The position numbers and the translations under genes were made by a program. This document shows positions 48,091-59,765 of a DNA stretch of 64,000 nt, in pieces (positions within the stretch are counted from its first letter, which is position 1; each line of letters begins with the position of its first letter). This stretch comes from Basidiobolus meristosporus CBS 931.73 (taxonomy: Eukaryota > Basidiobolomycota > Basidiobolomycetes > Basidiobolales > Basidiobolaceae): the NCBI GenBank assembly GCA_002104905.1, contig MCFE01000040.1, forward strand, positions 1-64,000. The letters run 5' to 3'. Under the pieces are notes generated by a model. The model was given only the letters and a program-made list of their open reading frames with translations, ran no database searches and was not told the origin of the DNA.

Positions 48091-49943
48091 TCAAAAATTT
48101 TCTGAGAACAGATGTCAGGTTAGCCACTCGTCCACAATGAGCCAAGCATCCTCCCAGCTTACCTTTGTTGTAGTAGAATTTGGTTCCTTCCTCTTGCGGC
48201 TGATTATACTTATTGCAATACATATGAAGCTGCTTTCCTAATGGTTTGGGGCCACAGAAGAAAACTCCGACATCGGTGGCTGGATGGTGATGGCATAGTC
48301 CATTGAATATGTGGTCGAGGTTGGGGCGACCATAATGAGTTGGTGAGCGTAGGCCAGTCAAAGCGTCCTGGTAGCCCTCTTCATCATTGATGATTACGTT
48401 GCGTACTTCATCCGGCTTCAGCCCCCCGGTCAGGTACGTGTGGATCTCGATGAATTGCTCGATATCCTCCTCTTCGATGGCTTTCAACAAGTCCTGGAAC
48501 CATTCAAAGGCCTAGCAGAGGGATTTAGTCTTTGGCGTCTTCCTGTCTGACTTCACACCTCGCATTTTACCTCTTTGTCACGGCAAATCCAAAAGAAGTA
48601 CACCTTGCGGAGTCGGGTGGCTTTCATAGGATAGTTCACCCGATACCTAATGGTGGCGAATTAGAAAGACTGCAGCACACTAGCGAGTAGAATACCACGA
48701 TACTCTACCAAATTGACTTCAGAACCGAGGCGAAAGGAGTGACACCAATCCCGGCTCCGACTAATACGGCAACCTCGTAATTGAACACGTCCTCGCTGGC
48801 GGAGCCGAAGGGCCCATCGATCATGACTCGGGGCAATATTCTATTCACGCCAGCTTTCGGGTCTATCGAGTTCGGCTTCTTCGAGTCCACATCGCATCCC
48901 AAACGCCTGGCAAACTCTCTGGTGAAGTTCCCTACAACTCGAATGTGCACCGATATGTAGTCTTCCTCGGGGGCAGAGGTCAGAGTGAACGGATGAAACT
49001 GATAAAGGGAGACCTCTGGGCAACATAGAAAGATGTATTGGCCAGCCTTCGACCGGATGTAGTCTTTTTTGATTTGCACCTCAACCACCTTGCTCGAGTG
49101 TAGAACCACCTTGGAGATGAACGTGCGATGCCGGCCTTTCACCTCCCTTATGATCCTTTCTAGGAGGTAGAGTAGTCCGGAAGCTATCCAGTATTTCCAA
49201 AAAGAGCCCCCCGAGCTGCAGTATGGCGGCCTATCTGGCTTGATCAAGCAAAAGGTTCCGTGCATCGAGAAAAACCCAAAGTAGACGCCAAACAGATGGT
49301 GTGTGTACCAGAATACCTCGAAGTACTTCCGTCGCACGCGGTGCACCGCCGTCGCTACAAGCAGTATTAGCGAAGCTAGCATGGTGTGGCCAGTCCACCC
49401 GGGTCCCGTCACAAATGCATACCAGAGCCAGCCGTGAGGCGCATCGGTAAGAGATGCTGCAATATAGAAGTTGACATAATGTGCACCGGTATGGACTAGA
49501 GTAAAGAACAATATCGACCAGCCAATCATTTTATGGAACGCGACATTTTTATCGAAGGGGATTACTTTGTTCAATGGTGTGGTTCTTAACCAAGATATCA
49601 AATTTCTACACATGGGAAAGAGCACAATCCCAGTGTCAACATGCAATACTAATGCCGAGGCTCTTGCCACCGCGAATGTTAGGCCGAAGGTGGTCCGGGA
49701 ATTGGAAAAATTATCACCAAACCAATAATTCACGAATGCTAGGGAGAATATCAGGAACTGAATAAACACCCATAATCCAAAGAAAATCACTCGCTGGCCT
49801 AGTGGTGAACCATTGTTAGTACATGATATTGGCCGATATCGCAGTTACACAGTACCATCATTGACCATCCACACATCGAATTTCTGTTTCCATGTAGGCT
49901 TGGACAGCGCTACTGGCGGATACGACTGATATGGGTTCAACAT
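48091..49943 (-). CDS. noxA: NADPH oxidase catalytic subunit, NoxA-like
   Basis: Five minus-strand exons (49943-49856, 49798-48709, 48646-48571, 48511-48163, 48101-48091) give 537 residues. The short N-terminus leads into six membrane segments with the paired heme histidines of HKMIGWSILFFTLVHTG and the second pair near HHLFGVYFGFFSMHG. The FAD site is HPFTLTSAP; the NADPH sites are GAGIGVTPF and FFCGPKPLG. The last exon is only 11 bases and supplies the canonical ENF C-terminus. There are no EF-hands and no long N-terminal extension, which favours NoxA over NoxB or NoxC. It moves electrons from NADPH across the membrane to make superoxide, and in other fungi is needed for development and hyphal fusion. 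Start is the first ATG after an upstream in-frame stop. Confidence 0.94.
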
Positions 49944-52586
49944 CTGATAATCCTTCAGAGGTAGAGGGCAGGTTCGTAAACGGGCTTATGATCTACAGAA
50001 TGGGAGTTAGTGTGCGTTTACACAAATTGGTTGTGTTTTGGAATTGGGGAGTATATCGTGGTGGGGCAGTTACTGGAGAAGACAGTAGGGAAGAATTTAC
50101 CTCTAGGGTGAGGGCTTCTATTATGGACGAGGGGGGTTGGTTTTAGTAGCAGGATGAACGGATCATGCAGCCGCAGCTTTGTCAAGAAGTATGGCAACAA
50201 AGAGTGAAAGAGACGAAATGTGAAATGGAAAAACCTATTTATCACTTTGTCTTTCGAAAGGAGAAATACCGGTGCTGCAATGTGATCAGCCTCGGTGCCA
50301 ACGAATTGGCTTCCTATTCTCAACAACCCATCACTCCCTATGGATGTGCGTCCAAACCTCTCCTTGCCGTCCCTTGCATCCTCATAATTTACGGGTGTCC
50401 CTAGAGATGTGGGAAACAATAAGATCCAACTGCTTCATGACTTGAAACAGACGCGCAAGTGTGAAGGGATGATGCAGGGTTGATTGCAGCACCAGGTTGG
50501 TGATGAAGGGAATCTGATTAGATTGAGACACAATATTCAAGAAACCAGTTGGGATTCCTCGAGATTGAAATCCACGTTTCGCATGTCGTAGTTGAGGATC
50601 GATCATAAATGTACAGCGTGGTTCATGAAAGGGACGTAGCTCACGCCTAGTCACCTCTCTTGTGGTATTCCAGCAGGCACTTTTCCCATTTCAACTGGTA
50701 GAGAAGTAGCATTTGCTTGCTGCAGATGCCAAACCACGATCAATAGCTGAGCGAAGGTTTTTCTGGTTGAGGCCTATCAACGGAAATGGCAAAAGAGATA
50801 ATGCTGCCATATTGGCTATAAGAGCTACAATGTAACTGAGAACCACCGCAGGAAACAGCTATATGGCTCATAGTTATCCAGGCACACCAGCGAATCTAGG
50901 GAATACAATATTGTGCGGAGGAAAGGATACCGTTGTCACAGTTCTCAGCATCTGACGTTTGTGTTACACATCGCCATTGGATTGAGATTCCTCCAGCGAT
51001 TCAGGTGACCTTAGACACAACAATGCAAGAGGTGTGAAGCGATGGGAATGTTTTCATACTTTTCTGTAGTAAACATCCGATCAACATCAAATCCAAATGC
51101 TCAGAGTTGAATTACAAAAGACGAAAAAGGTGTTGTAGATTACACGATTACGGTTCAATGAAGAACTTGGGGATAGGCTCCGTTAGATGGATGGTGACGA
51201 CATAGTGGGATTAAAGCGGTATCGCATTGCTAGGGTGCTTCGGTAAAATACTATCGCCACAATACCCACCATGCAGCTAATGAGACCACACAGCTACTGA
51301 GTATACATTAATGACATTGAATCATCTAACAGGCTCAATATTGATCACAAAATCTGCTGACGATATACTTTCAAGTGCTGAACTACCTGCAGGTACTGGG
51401 AAGGCCAATCCGAGATGCAGTTGGCTACTCTGTGTTTCATTAACAGACAACATTGATATGGGTCTCTAGTTACCTTGTACGCATCATACATAAATTTTTG
51501 TGTCTTCAAGCAGGTAGCTGCTGTTACACGGAGATACTTCGGCCATAAGATGTCCCAACACAGCGCAATAATGTGGAAAACACTGGAAAGTCCTCATGGT
51601 GCACAGGCTTCAAATTGAAACCACCCATGCATCCGCTGGTCAAGGCCAAGAATATGTGCTATGGATCCTTGAGCCAGGCTGTGAACACCTTTGAAACATG
51701 GTTAATAAACTGCGCTTGACGAGGGATTTCTCTTGATCCTGATTCTCATCGCCAAATCATACTCAGTATCCTTACAACGGACACACATTTGAGTGATCAC
51801 CGCGATGCCAAAAAGGGTTTGCGAAAACCATTCTACTGTCATACTCATCGGATCGTAATCATTTGGATGGTTGAGAACAAGGATGAAGGCACTCCACTCA
51901 GACCAGACTAATCCTAGCAATGGTCTAAATCATGCTAATATCAGAGCATCTAGTCCATGAGAACATATCTGAGATCAATTTGGCCCAGCATCGCTCATCC
52001 GCAAACAGGTTCAATGTTTCGTTCGGATGAAGTGGTTGCATTTTGTGGTTAATGAAATCCTCTGTTGGTGCAGATGCCACTCGATGTAGGCCATCCCAAT
52101 GTTATTGCCATGTCTGTGGTCTTCGTCAGCCCAACAAACACTATTGTTATGGTGGCACTGATACACCCGCCATGGCTAAAATCTCAAAACATCCAAGCTC
52201 GGCCATGATCACTCATTGCACACATAGGCTGCTGAATATAGAGAAGCGCCTCCATGATCAGTAGGACACATCTCAGTTTCCTCACAGATCCATACATTAG
52301 GCTCATATCAGGTTCCAATCTTGAGGATATGTTGATCTTGAAGAGTGTGCTATGATCCAGTGGATGGTCGGTCTGAATTATCCTGGTGATGCTCGCCATC
52401 TCTTGCTTATCGATTCCGCTAGGTATTTGGCACCGTATTCGCCAATCATATTCGCTGGTGTTTTTTGAACTTGCTATATATTTGCAAGTCAGCCCTTGGG
52501 CGGTTGGTCGATTTTGCATGACAACGCTATTCACATCCATTCACTGTATATTTTTATATCTTTCGTTGCAGCCTTCAGTTATAATT
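49944..52586. other. Gene-free region
   Basis: About 2.6 kb. It includes the Nox promoter. Minus-strand frames at 51702-51920 and 52184-52540 share a faint EYD...RIR motif and look like decayed relatives of each other, but no functional gene can be supported. A TATA-like run (TATATTTTTATA) lies at 52547, 40 bases before the next ATG. Confidence 0.45.
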
Positions 52587-53426
52587 ATGATCTTCCAACA
52601 ACCTTCCCAATCCCAGCTTACCCTTGATCGCCCCAATGCAGAGCCCTTCGTGTCTAAGAGTCCCTTGGCGACCTATGCCCCCGTGCCGTTGAAGAGCGAG
52701 CTCAAGAAACATTATAGAAGCTTCATTCATGCCTCTGAGGACATCATCGCCCCTGCCCCCAAAAAACCGACACAATGCTGTGAGTCTAGCGTGTATACCT
52801 CTAACGCTAGCTCCTTTTCTCCCTGGGGGCTATCGACGCTGGCTGAGGACAGTGACGAAGAGTCATTCGAAGTGGACCTGAAATCCAAAATCCCTACTTG
52901 GTAAATTTCGGTTGATGCTCCGATCACGATGAGTACTAATATTCAAGCAATCGTTAGGAATTCCGAAAACGATGCCTATGCTGAGCTTCTCCAGATTGTG
53001 CGTAAAAATGGGCAGCAGGACAGTCGTGAGAATCCCTTGGACTCTCTTTATGAGAATTGCATTTCTCAGACCGAGGTCGAGCCAATGAGGATTGTAAATA
53101 GAGGCCTCGAGCTGGACGATATGGATGAGATGTTCCCGGCCGACTCAAGCTTCAGTTCCGACATCTTTGGTCGCTCCCCTATATGCCGAACTCAGAATCC
53201 TCTACCTTTGGATATGATGTTTTCTCCGAAAATGTCCACCTCCAACATCTCTCTTGTAAATCCACATCCAGACCTAGGAGCCATTCCGAACACTGGAGAT
53301 TCAGAGCAGTTGACTCATTCGTGTAATTTTGGCCGCCCGCTACCTTTGTCTTTCCACAAGCTTAATGTGCGTCGAAGATCACTTAGCGTTGGCGCCCGTT
53401 CCGGAAAGATCGGGATAACCTTCTAA
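52587..53426 (+). CDS. Unrecognised serine-rich protein with basic phosphosites (260 aa)
   Basis: Two exons (52587-52900 and 52958-53426) joined across a 57-base intron with a TACTAAT branch-like sequence give 260 residues; the join PTW|NSENDAYAE is in phase. Without splicing the frames are separated by a stop at 52902-52904. The chain is polar, has acidic blocks (EDSDEESFEVDLK) and a C-terminal RRRSLSVGARSGK that is a strong basophilic kinase site of PKA type. I find no domain. Composition suggests an intrinsically disordered regulatory protein. It could be fungus- or lineage-specific. The start at MIFQQPSQ was chosen because the TATA-like box lies just upstream. Confidence 0.65.
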
Positions 53427-56278
53427 TGGATTCCTCCGAGCACAAGGGGAAACGGGGCCTGTCTTTATTTGCACAATGATGAACACAGCAAGATCTTTCT
53501 CACCATCCCTTGTACATATTTTCCGTTTCGTTGCTAATTTGTTAGATTATTTTTGGTTCGTTTATATACCATTCACCTATTTCTATGTAGTCGAGCATCA
53601 TATTTATGGCCTCCGCCAGCATTACTGTTATGATATCTGACCTTGGCTGAACCATGCGTAGGAAACCTCTAGCCTCAAGAGGATCCCCGCTTTTGTCTTA
53701 TATTTTCCACGATCCCACTGAACAAAACCCTTAAAAAATTTCCCGATACCCCATTCTCAGCGATTCATACCCAATAGTGAAGATTCAATTCTTCAGTTTC
53801 ACGTCTACTGTCTATGATTTACTAGTAAATAAAGAGCCTGTAATTTTGTCTACAAATTCGAGTGAATCGGATAGTACCTTGCGGCGCTCAGACGACCTCA
53901 TGATGGCTACAGATGCGCAAAGCTGTTGAGGGACCCCATGATAAGATGCCTCATGGGAAAGAAATGGTTCTTCCGCAATCTCCAAATAAATCCGGTTACA
54001 TGAATAGCTTGTGACAAGCCTCCAGGAAGCAGTGAAACATGTGCGCACAACTTGGGCACGTTTTCGAGGGTTTCTATTTCAGGCATCTCATGTGAATCCA
54101 ATCTAATGAATATGAATCTCAATCAGTTGGCCCTCATTTGACAGTAGTAATACCATATTATTAGTAATCAATTGAAGTCACTGCCTGTGAACATCAACGA
54201 AATCCACAATGAATCTTGGTTCGAGCAATTATCAAACTGGATCTCCTGGGTACTTGATTGCAGAGGTTGGCCTCCAATCACCCTGCTTCTCAGGATGACG
54301 TTGTGTTTCCCAAGGCTGCACCAGATGTGTCGTGGTTATCTGGACACGCCTGCCCAAAAAGACCCCTAACTCTAGCGCGAGTAGCTTTCCATTAGTTGGC
54401 TGAACACCATCAGGCTATCCTTTTTAAAGGGGTACAACGACCCGGTCTGATTTGATATTGAGGGCGATATAAATACACAACATAAATGATTCCTCCGATC
54501 TATTCAACATGCAAGCTAAGTAACTGCATTTCCTGGAATGCCGTCGCGAACGGATTGGGTCTAGATTCTCTGATGTATAATCTTAATCTTGAAATGAATG
54601 CCACCAATCCAATAGCCGAGGTTGAATTTTTTATAGATAAACTAGGCGTTTATCATCTCATCGTCTCAGCATATGGATATATTCGTAGATAGGAGTATTC
54701 ATATCTACCGACTTCATGATTGCTGGAAAGGGCAACCAATGCCTTAGGGTAACAAGATTGAGTATGATTAAGGCCATTTCCAAATGCCGATAAAAATATA
54801 CGGACGTTATCTTGGGTGAAGTGTTGGAATCAAAGTTATCGTAACCGATTGGCCACGTGGAAACGGCCAGGACTGGTGCCTCATGATCCATGGGAGTAAA
54901 CAGCTACGACTGCTCAAGAGTACAGCTAAGCCAGGCTCCTTGACTTTGCTTGGTGTGATATGTGAGCATACTTCACATCCGGGTGGGATGGGCAGTACTC
55001 TTTGGGGGGGGGTATCGGTCTTCATCGGCAAGAGGGACTATTGCTCGAGTTGGTGATGTCCATGTATAGAGCAGAGATTCTCCATGTTGCTTGATTAGGA
55101 AGCCGAATCAAGAAGACTCGGAATATGCGATTTTTCCGGAAGGATGTTAAGCAAATCGGAGTTGGTTGTTTATATGTTACGATGATTCGGTTATAAGGAT
55201 CGCAGTAAATATCGGTCGGCAGTAGGGCATTCCAGTATGGTAGAATGATGAAATGCATCTTGGAAAGCCAGAGTCAGCAAGTGTACACTTACCATATATA
55301 CGGGGCCGGGATTCTTATTTAGTGGGTTGCCCTGCGTGTTTGGCGTTTGCAATTTCTCTTTCGTAATGCCGATGCAAGCCAGTCTTGATATGAGCATTTC
55401 GCAGTGGATAAACTAGGTTATGTCAGTGATTGCGCAGAAGGTCGGTGTTGCCAGAGATTGAATAATTGGTCTTGCCTATGGGAAATCCGATTTGGTTAGA
55501 ATATGCCAAAGTATACACTTTAATCGTCATCGGCGTTCCTATATTCAATCAGTTCTAGTGTTTTCTAATCAACTGATATATGGTCATGAATGAACATATC
55601 ATCAGATACGCATTAAAGTCGGTGAATGAATCAATCTAAATCGCTTCTAGGTTTGCTCCAGTGGTGCATCTCGTCTCAAAGGTGCACCAATGGAGAGATG
55701 CAACCTCCAAGTGATTACAAATCTCAGAGAATGGTGAGAGTGCTGCTTCCAAACCATTGGATCAGCTGAATGGACTTCTGGCCTGGGCCTGCTGTGACAA
55801 TGGCATCGCATCTCATCTTCAATGGCGATTACCAGGATTGCATCAAACACAGGATCGCAGCAGTCTGCAATCAGTGGAGAGTCCACATCACCCTAGTCAA
55901 ATGGAAAGTAGCTGAGGGCTCAAGCGAGTGAATCGTTGACTATCCTCCCCAATATCCAGGTGGTTAATATTTACGGAAAAATTCTATTGCCAGCTCAGTC
56001 TCCCGAACTGGTAGCTTTGAGCGGATTGCCTGGTATGGAAGAGGACCTTTCTCCCGGTAAGTCGATTGGCTCGGAGCAAACCCTTAGTAATATCAAGGTG
56101 AAATCATTCCGAACCCCAACAGAGAACGGGGATTAAAAATGTGACTTGTGGATTGTCGATTGAGAGGAGCTTCCAGGTAAGACAGCACTCCTAATGCGGA
56201 TGGAAAGTCACCAAATCAGGATGGGTCAATATTGAGGTAATGCTTCAATCACCAGAAGTTTGTCAGTTCACCGTAGCA
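53427..56278. other. Gene-free region
   Basis: About 2.9 kb. Minus-strand frames between 54658 and 55397 overlap in a row and include a GT-AG-like junction near 55260-55295, but they have no recognisable family and contain stops. A TATA-like GATATAAATAC occurs near 54468, only about 16 bases before an ATG. I support no gene here. Confidence 0.4.
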
Positions 56279-56286
56279 TATAAATA
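56279..56286 (+). promoter_or_regulatory. TATA-like box of the bHLH gene
   Basis: The sequence TATAAATA lies 121 bases upstream of the ATG at 56400. Confidence 0.5.
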
Positions 56287-56399
56287 AACACCCGGAAGCG
56301 GAGAAAGAGAATCGCACATTACATTTCATTCGATCTTTCCTGGAGCCAGCGCGATAATCTTTTCCCTAACCACTTTCCCAACACTCTTGGTTGCCCAAC

Positions 56400-57240
56400 A
56401 TGTCCAAGCAGGATAATTCGGTATTGCTACAACAATTCTCCAACCAACCATTCACCGTAATGGGGCCTAACGATATCGAGCTGAAATCCGAGTCTTTCGC
56501 ACAGTCGCTGTTTCCTAATGGTATTCTAGATACCGATTGACTCATGTCATGGCTTTTTTGGCTAACATTGTCCTCCTAATGCCAGAATCGGATCTTTTCA
56601 ATTATGCTCCTACGGCGACTTCAGGGAATATCTATGGTGTCGACTTTAACTGTAACTGCTGGACACCGCTGGATTCACCCGCAATCTCATCGTCTTCAGA
56701 TAATGGACTTTTGGAGATTCAAGAATACAGTAAAGAGGCATACGAGCAGGCATCTGGATGTACTCGTAAACGGTCAAGGCAGTCGTTCTCTGAAGAAAGC
56801 GAGACCTACTCCGACGGTGGTGAGGAGCATGGGTAAGTGGTTGGTTTAGGAGGTTTATGAAGAACATGATGTTGAGATGGCCTGTGTATCTTAGTGTTTC
56901 AAACGCCGAGATGAAGCGCCAGGTCCATATCCAGTCCGAGCAAAAACGAAGAGCTCAAATCAAGGATGGTTTTGAGGAGTTGAAGAAGCATCTTCCAAAT
57001 TGCTCGAATAAGAAGATCAGCAAGGCTTGTATCCTCAGTAAAAGTAAGTCGCTTCATGTGATCAATAGATGAGGTTAGTTTTTTAACCTTCTCTTAGCGG
57101 TTCAGCATTTACAAAGTATGAAAGGTGCGCAGCTAGCTCTGATGACTCAGCTTCAGCTGATCCGCTCAGAGAATGCCAAACTGCGCCAGTTTTACCAAGC
57201 GGTGCAACAGCGACAGGCACAGGATAAACTATTTCCCTGA
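56400..57240 (+). CDS. bHLH-leucine zipper transcription factor (Max/Mlx-like)
   Basis: Four exons (56400-56520, 56586-56832, 56895-57043, 57098-57240) give 219 residues with consistent phases. The N-terminal 120 residues are polar and acidic, a possible activation region. The basic region HIQSEQKRR keeps the H-x3-E-x3-R pattern that recognises CACGTG E-boxes. Helix 1 (IKDGFEELKKHLPNC), a short loop and helix 2 (ISKACILSKTVQHLQ) follow, then a leucine-repeat zipper to about residue 210. The pattern is closest to the Max/Mlx/Mondo class in which partners dimerise. By inference it binds E-boxes as homo- or heterodimer. It lies tail to tail with a homeodomain gene 638 bases away. Confidence 0.88.
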
Positions 57241-57878
57241 AGCATTTCATATATCTCTGAATCCATCCTAATACACTGGCTCTCGCTGTTCTTCCATATT
57301 AATGTCAATCAGCAAATAGAGATATCGCTGTACCATATTATCTCCAGTGCTCATCCACAGTTCATGGTTGTGGGGCCAGCACAATAGGTTCCTAGATACG
57401 CAGCAGATTTCTCCTGTAGGGGCATATTTCTTGTTCGTTAAGAGCTTGTACCATATTCAACTTAATATACTAGTTATTTTCCAACCCAACCAGCTGTTTG
57501 ATCCATGTATATTCTGTATCAAGTGATTTTCACTCAACACATCGTAGAGCGTGCCGAAGAGAGGGTACTGCTATCTACCAGGGAACCCTACTGACTGCGT
57601 CGTGGCGCATGCCAGTATCTACGGTATTGAAGGCAAAGCCACGCTTTACATTTTCCTGGTGCTCAGGTCTACTTCTATTGAACTCACTAGTGGGAAGGGT
57701 GGATTGAAATATAACATCCGACTAATATCGATTTGATACTGATATGCTGACAAGTGGATGTACGCATAAATAAATGATGTTTACTGAAATAATCCGTACA
57801 AAGCATTAGTCGTTAGTATGACTTGACTCGTTCTCTGCTCTCAAAGCATTTCGTAAGCGACTCAGTCTCTGCCCGATG
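57241..57878. other. Intergenic region between convergent transcription-factor genes
   Basis: About 640 bases containing both transcript ends. Frames at 57498-57736 look like chance. Confidence 0.5.
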
Positions 57879-59765
57879 TCAAACTGATTTCAATTCCAAA
57901 TTTGTCGGATCAACAGTCAGAGTTTCGGGGTTTAGTGTCTTCAAGTATACCATGTAATCCGGAAGCTCACTTGAAGACCGCGATGCCCAATCGGTGGACA
58001 GGTTTACTTCGAGGCTCCTGGCTATCTCAGGACCAGTTTGACTTCGATCAGCGCTCGTAGCGACTTCATCCAGTCCCGCGCATTCAAGTACCAAGTTGTT
58101 GCTTTCCGCTTTGACCCCTTTGCCTGTTTGTCGATCGGGATGGATTTCACCAGAGACTGCGCAAACGAATGTCAATTTCCACTATGCGGATGAATTTTGG
58201 TAAATGAAAGTACCTGGCGTTCTGGTGGTTTCGCATTTCTCTTCATCTTGAGAAATTTCGTACTTGAATGAGTAAGTATCCAAAGATGCTGGTGCGTCCT
58301 GATCAATCGGGAAACCAGGGCGGTGTATGACGGATGTCTTTCCGACTGGTGTCATATGCTGGTTTGCTACTACTGTTTTTCCACATCCCCCAGAAGATAA
58401 AGGACAGATTGTGCTCATATTCTTGTCGGTTGCAGGACGACTCGCAAGGTTGGTATTAGTCATATCTCCGATACGACTGTTTGTATCCATGGATCTTGTA
58501 ACCTTTTCAGCCTTTGTTGAACTTCTAATACTGGGGATGGCGTGTGATCCTGAGCTTTGACTGCCCAGTATATCATCACAGACGGCCCAGTTTTCACGTA
58601 GGCGATTCAATGGCTGCTCACATGAAGATGGATATGCTCCAGCGAGTGAGTGACCAAATTTAGCTTGGGATGTATCTAAGCTGCTTTTGGGTACACCTGA
58701 AATCGCATCGTCCATCAGATATGGACTCGGGCTATTGTCAGGACTAAAGGAGCCTTCCCTCTCGCTGTCTACCGATGAAATTGTGAATGGTGATCCTGAG
58801 AACGAGCCCTGCTCAGACCTGACCGCAGAGGTGTGGTTGCTAGTAAATTCAGAAGCAAAGTTGCTCGTAGGAGAGTCTGCTGAAATGGGTGTCTTGCCGG
58901 TGGAGTAGTCATGGAAATTGGTTGGTGTGTGGATTTTGGTTCGCATCCGCTTGTTTGCAAACCAAACGCTCACTTGTTTATAATCCAACTTGCACAATCT
59001 ACTAAGCCTCTCCTTTTCAGTCTCACTAGGATATGGGGACTTGCGAATAAACGAATCGATTAGAATCTTCTTGATTTCCTTGGAAAACCTTGCGGGCGTT
59101 CTATTTGAGCCAGAGTTTTTTTCAAGGTTCAGGAGTTGATCAATACCATGACGAGTCAGATTTTCCACTGCCGAGCTGAAATACATCTTGGTCAGATCGA
59201 AGCCTTCGTTAAGCTCCGTAAGTATTCGGGACAGCGACAGGTCAAATATGGGTATAGCCTTCAACTGCCTAGCGATGATAGCTTTTCGTTGGTTGTTCAT
59301 GAAATACAGTGTTTCTATCCCTTCTCGAGTGGCACTTTTCGATAGCTCCCACATACTGTCAATCTTCAGATTGGTAGTGATACGACGCTTCTGTAGTGTT
59401 TGCTGTTCATCAGATTGAGTTGCAATGGCCGGCTCCCGGCTTACTAGGGTTGACAATGGCGTATCGGATTCACCAATTGCTGCGTCAAATATTTGTTCAT
59501 TTGGAGGGGCGAGAAATAGTGGGTGATATGGATGATGGTGAAGATGCTGTTCCATCATTTGGCATCGCCAGCTCACAGAGTTCAGGAAAGAAAATGGTTC
59601 TTTGTTGGTATCAATGGGCGAAAACCCCTGGACAGCATCCACCAGCCTTTGGGACATCTGGCTTAGGATGAGCATACGATTCCGTATGCCACATTCACAT
59701 CTATTATGAATCATGATGCTGGTGCATCCTTCACATTTCGGAGGATTGGGATCCAACAAAAGCAT
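57879..59765 (-). CDS. Homeodomain transcription factor, TALE-like
   Basis: Two minus-strand exons (59765-58214 and 58156-57879; 57-base intron) give 609 residues. The first ATG is at 59765; a GTG just before it is not needed. The N-terminus has a cysteine cluster KCEGC...RCECG that may bind zinc. The homeodomain lies at about 221-277 and includes a KSPYPS loop and the recognition helix VSVWFANKRMRTK, with the invariant W, F, N and R. The PYPS loop suggests the TALE type, which in basidiomycete mating loci is called HD1, though no HD2 partner is nearby. The C-terminal half is serine/threonine-rich and likely disordered. Targets are unknown. A role as a mating or developmental regulator is inference. 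Confidence 0.87.

Noticed and set aside
54486-54692. Frame just after a TATA-like motif
   Set aside because: The TATA-like sequence is only about 16 bases from the ATG, too close for a start site, and the product has no motif.
54658-55397. Row of overlapping minus-strand frames with a possible intron
   Set aside because: Frames do not join into one coherent protein and no family signature appears.
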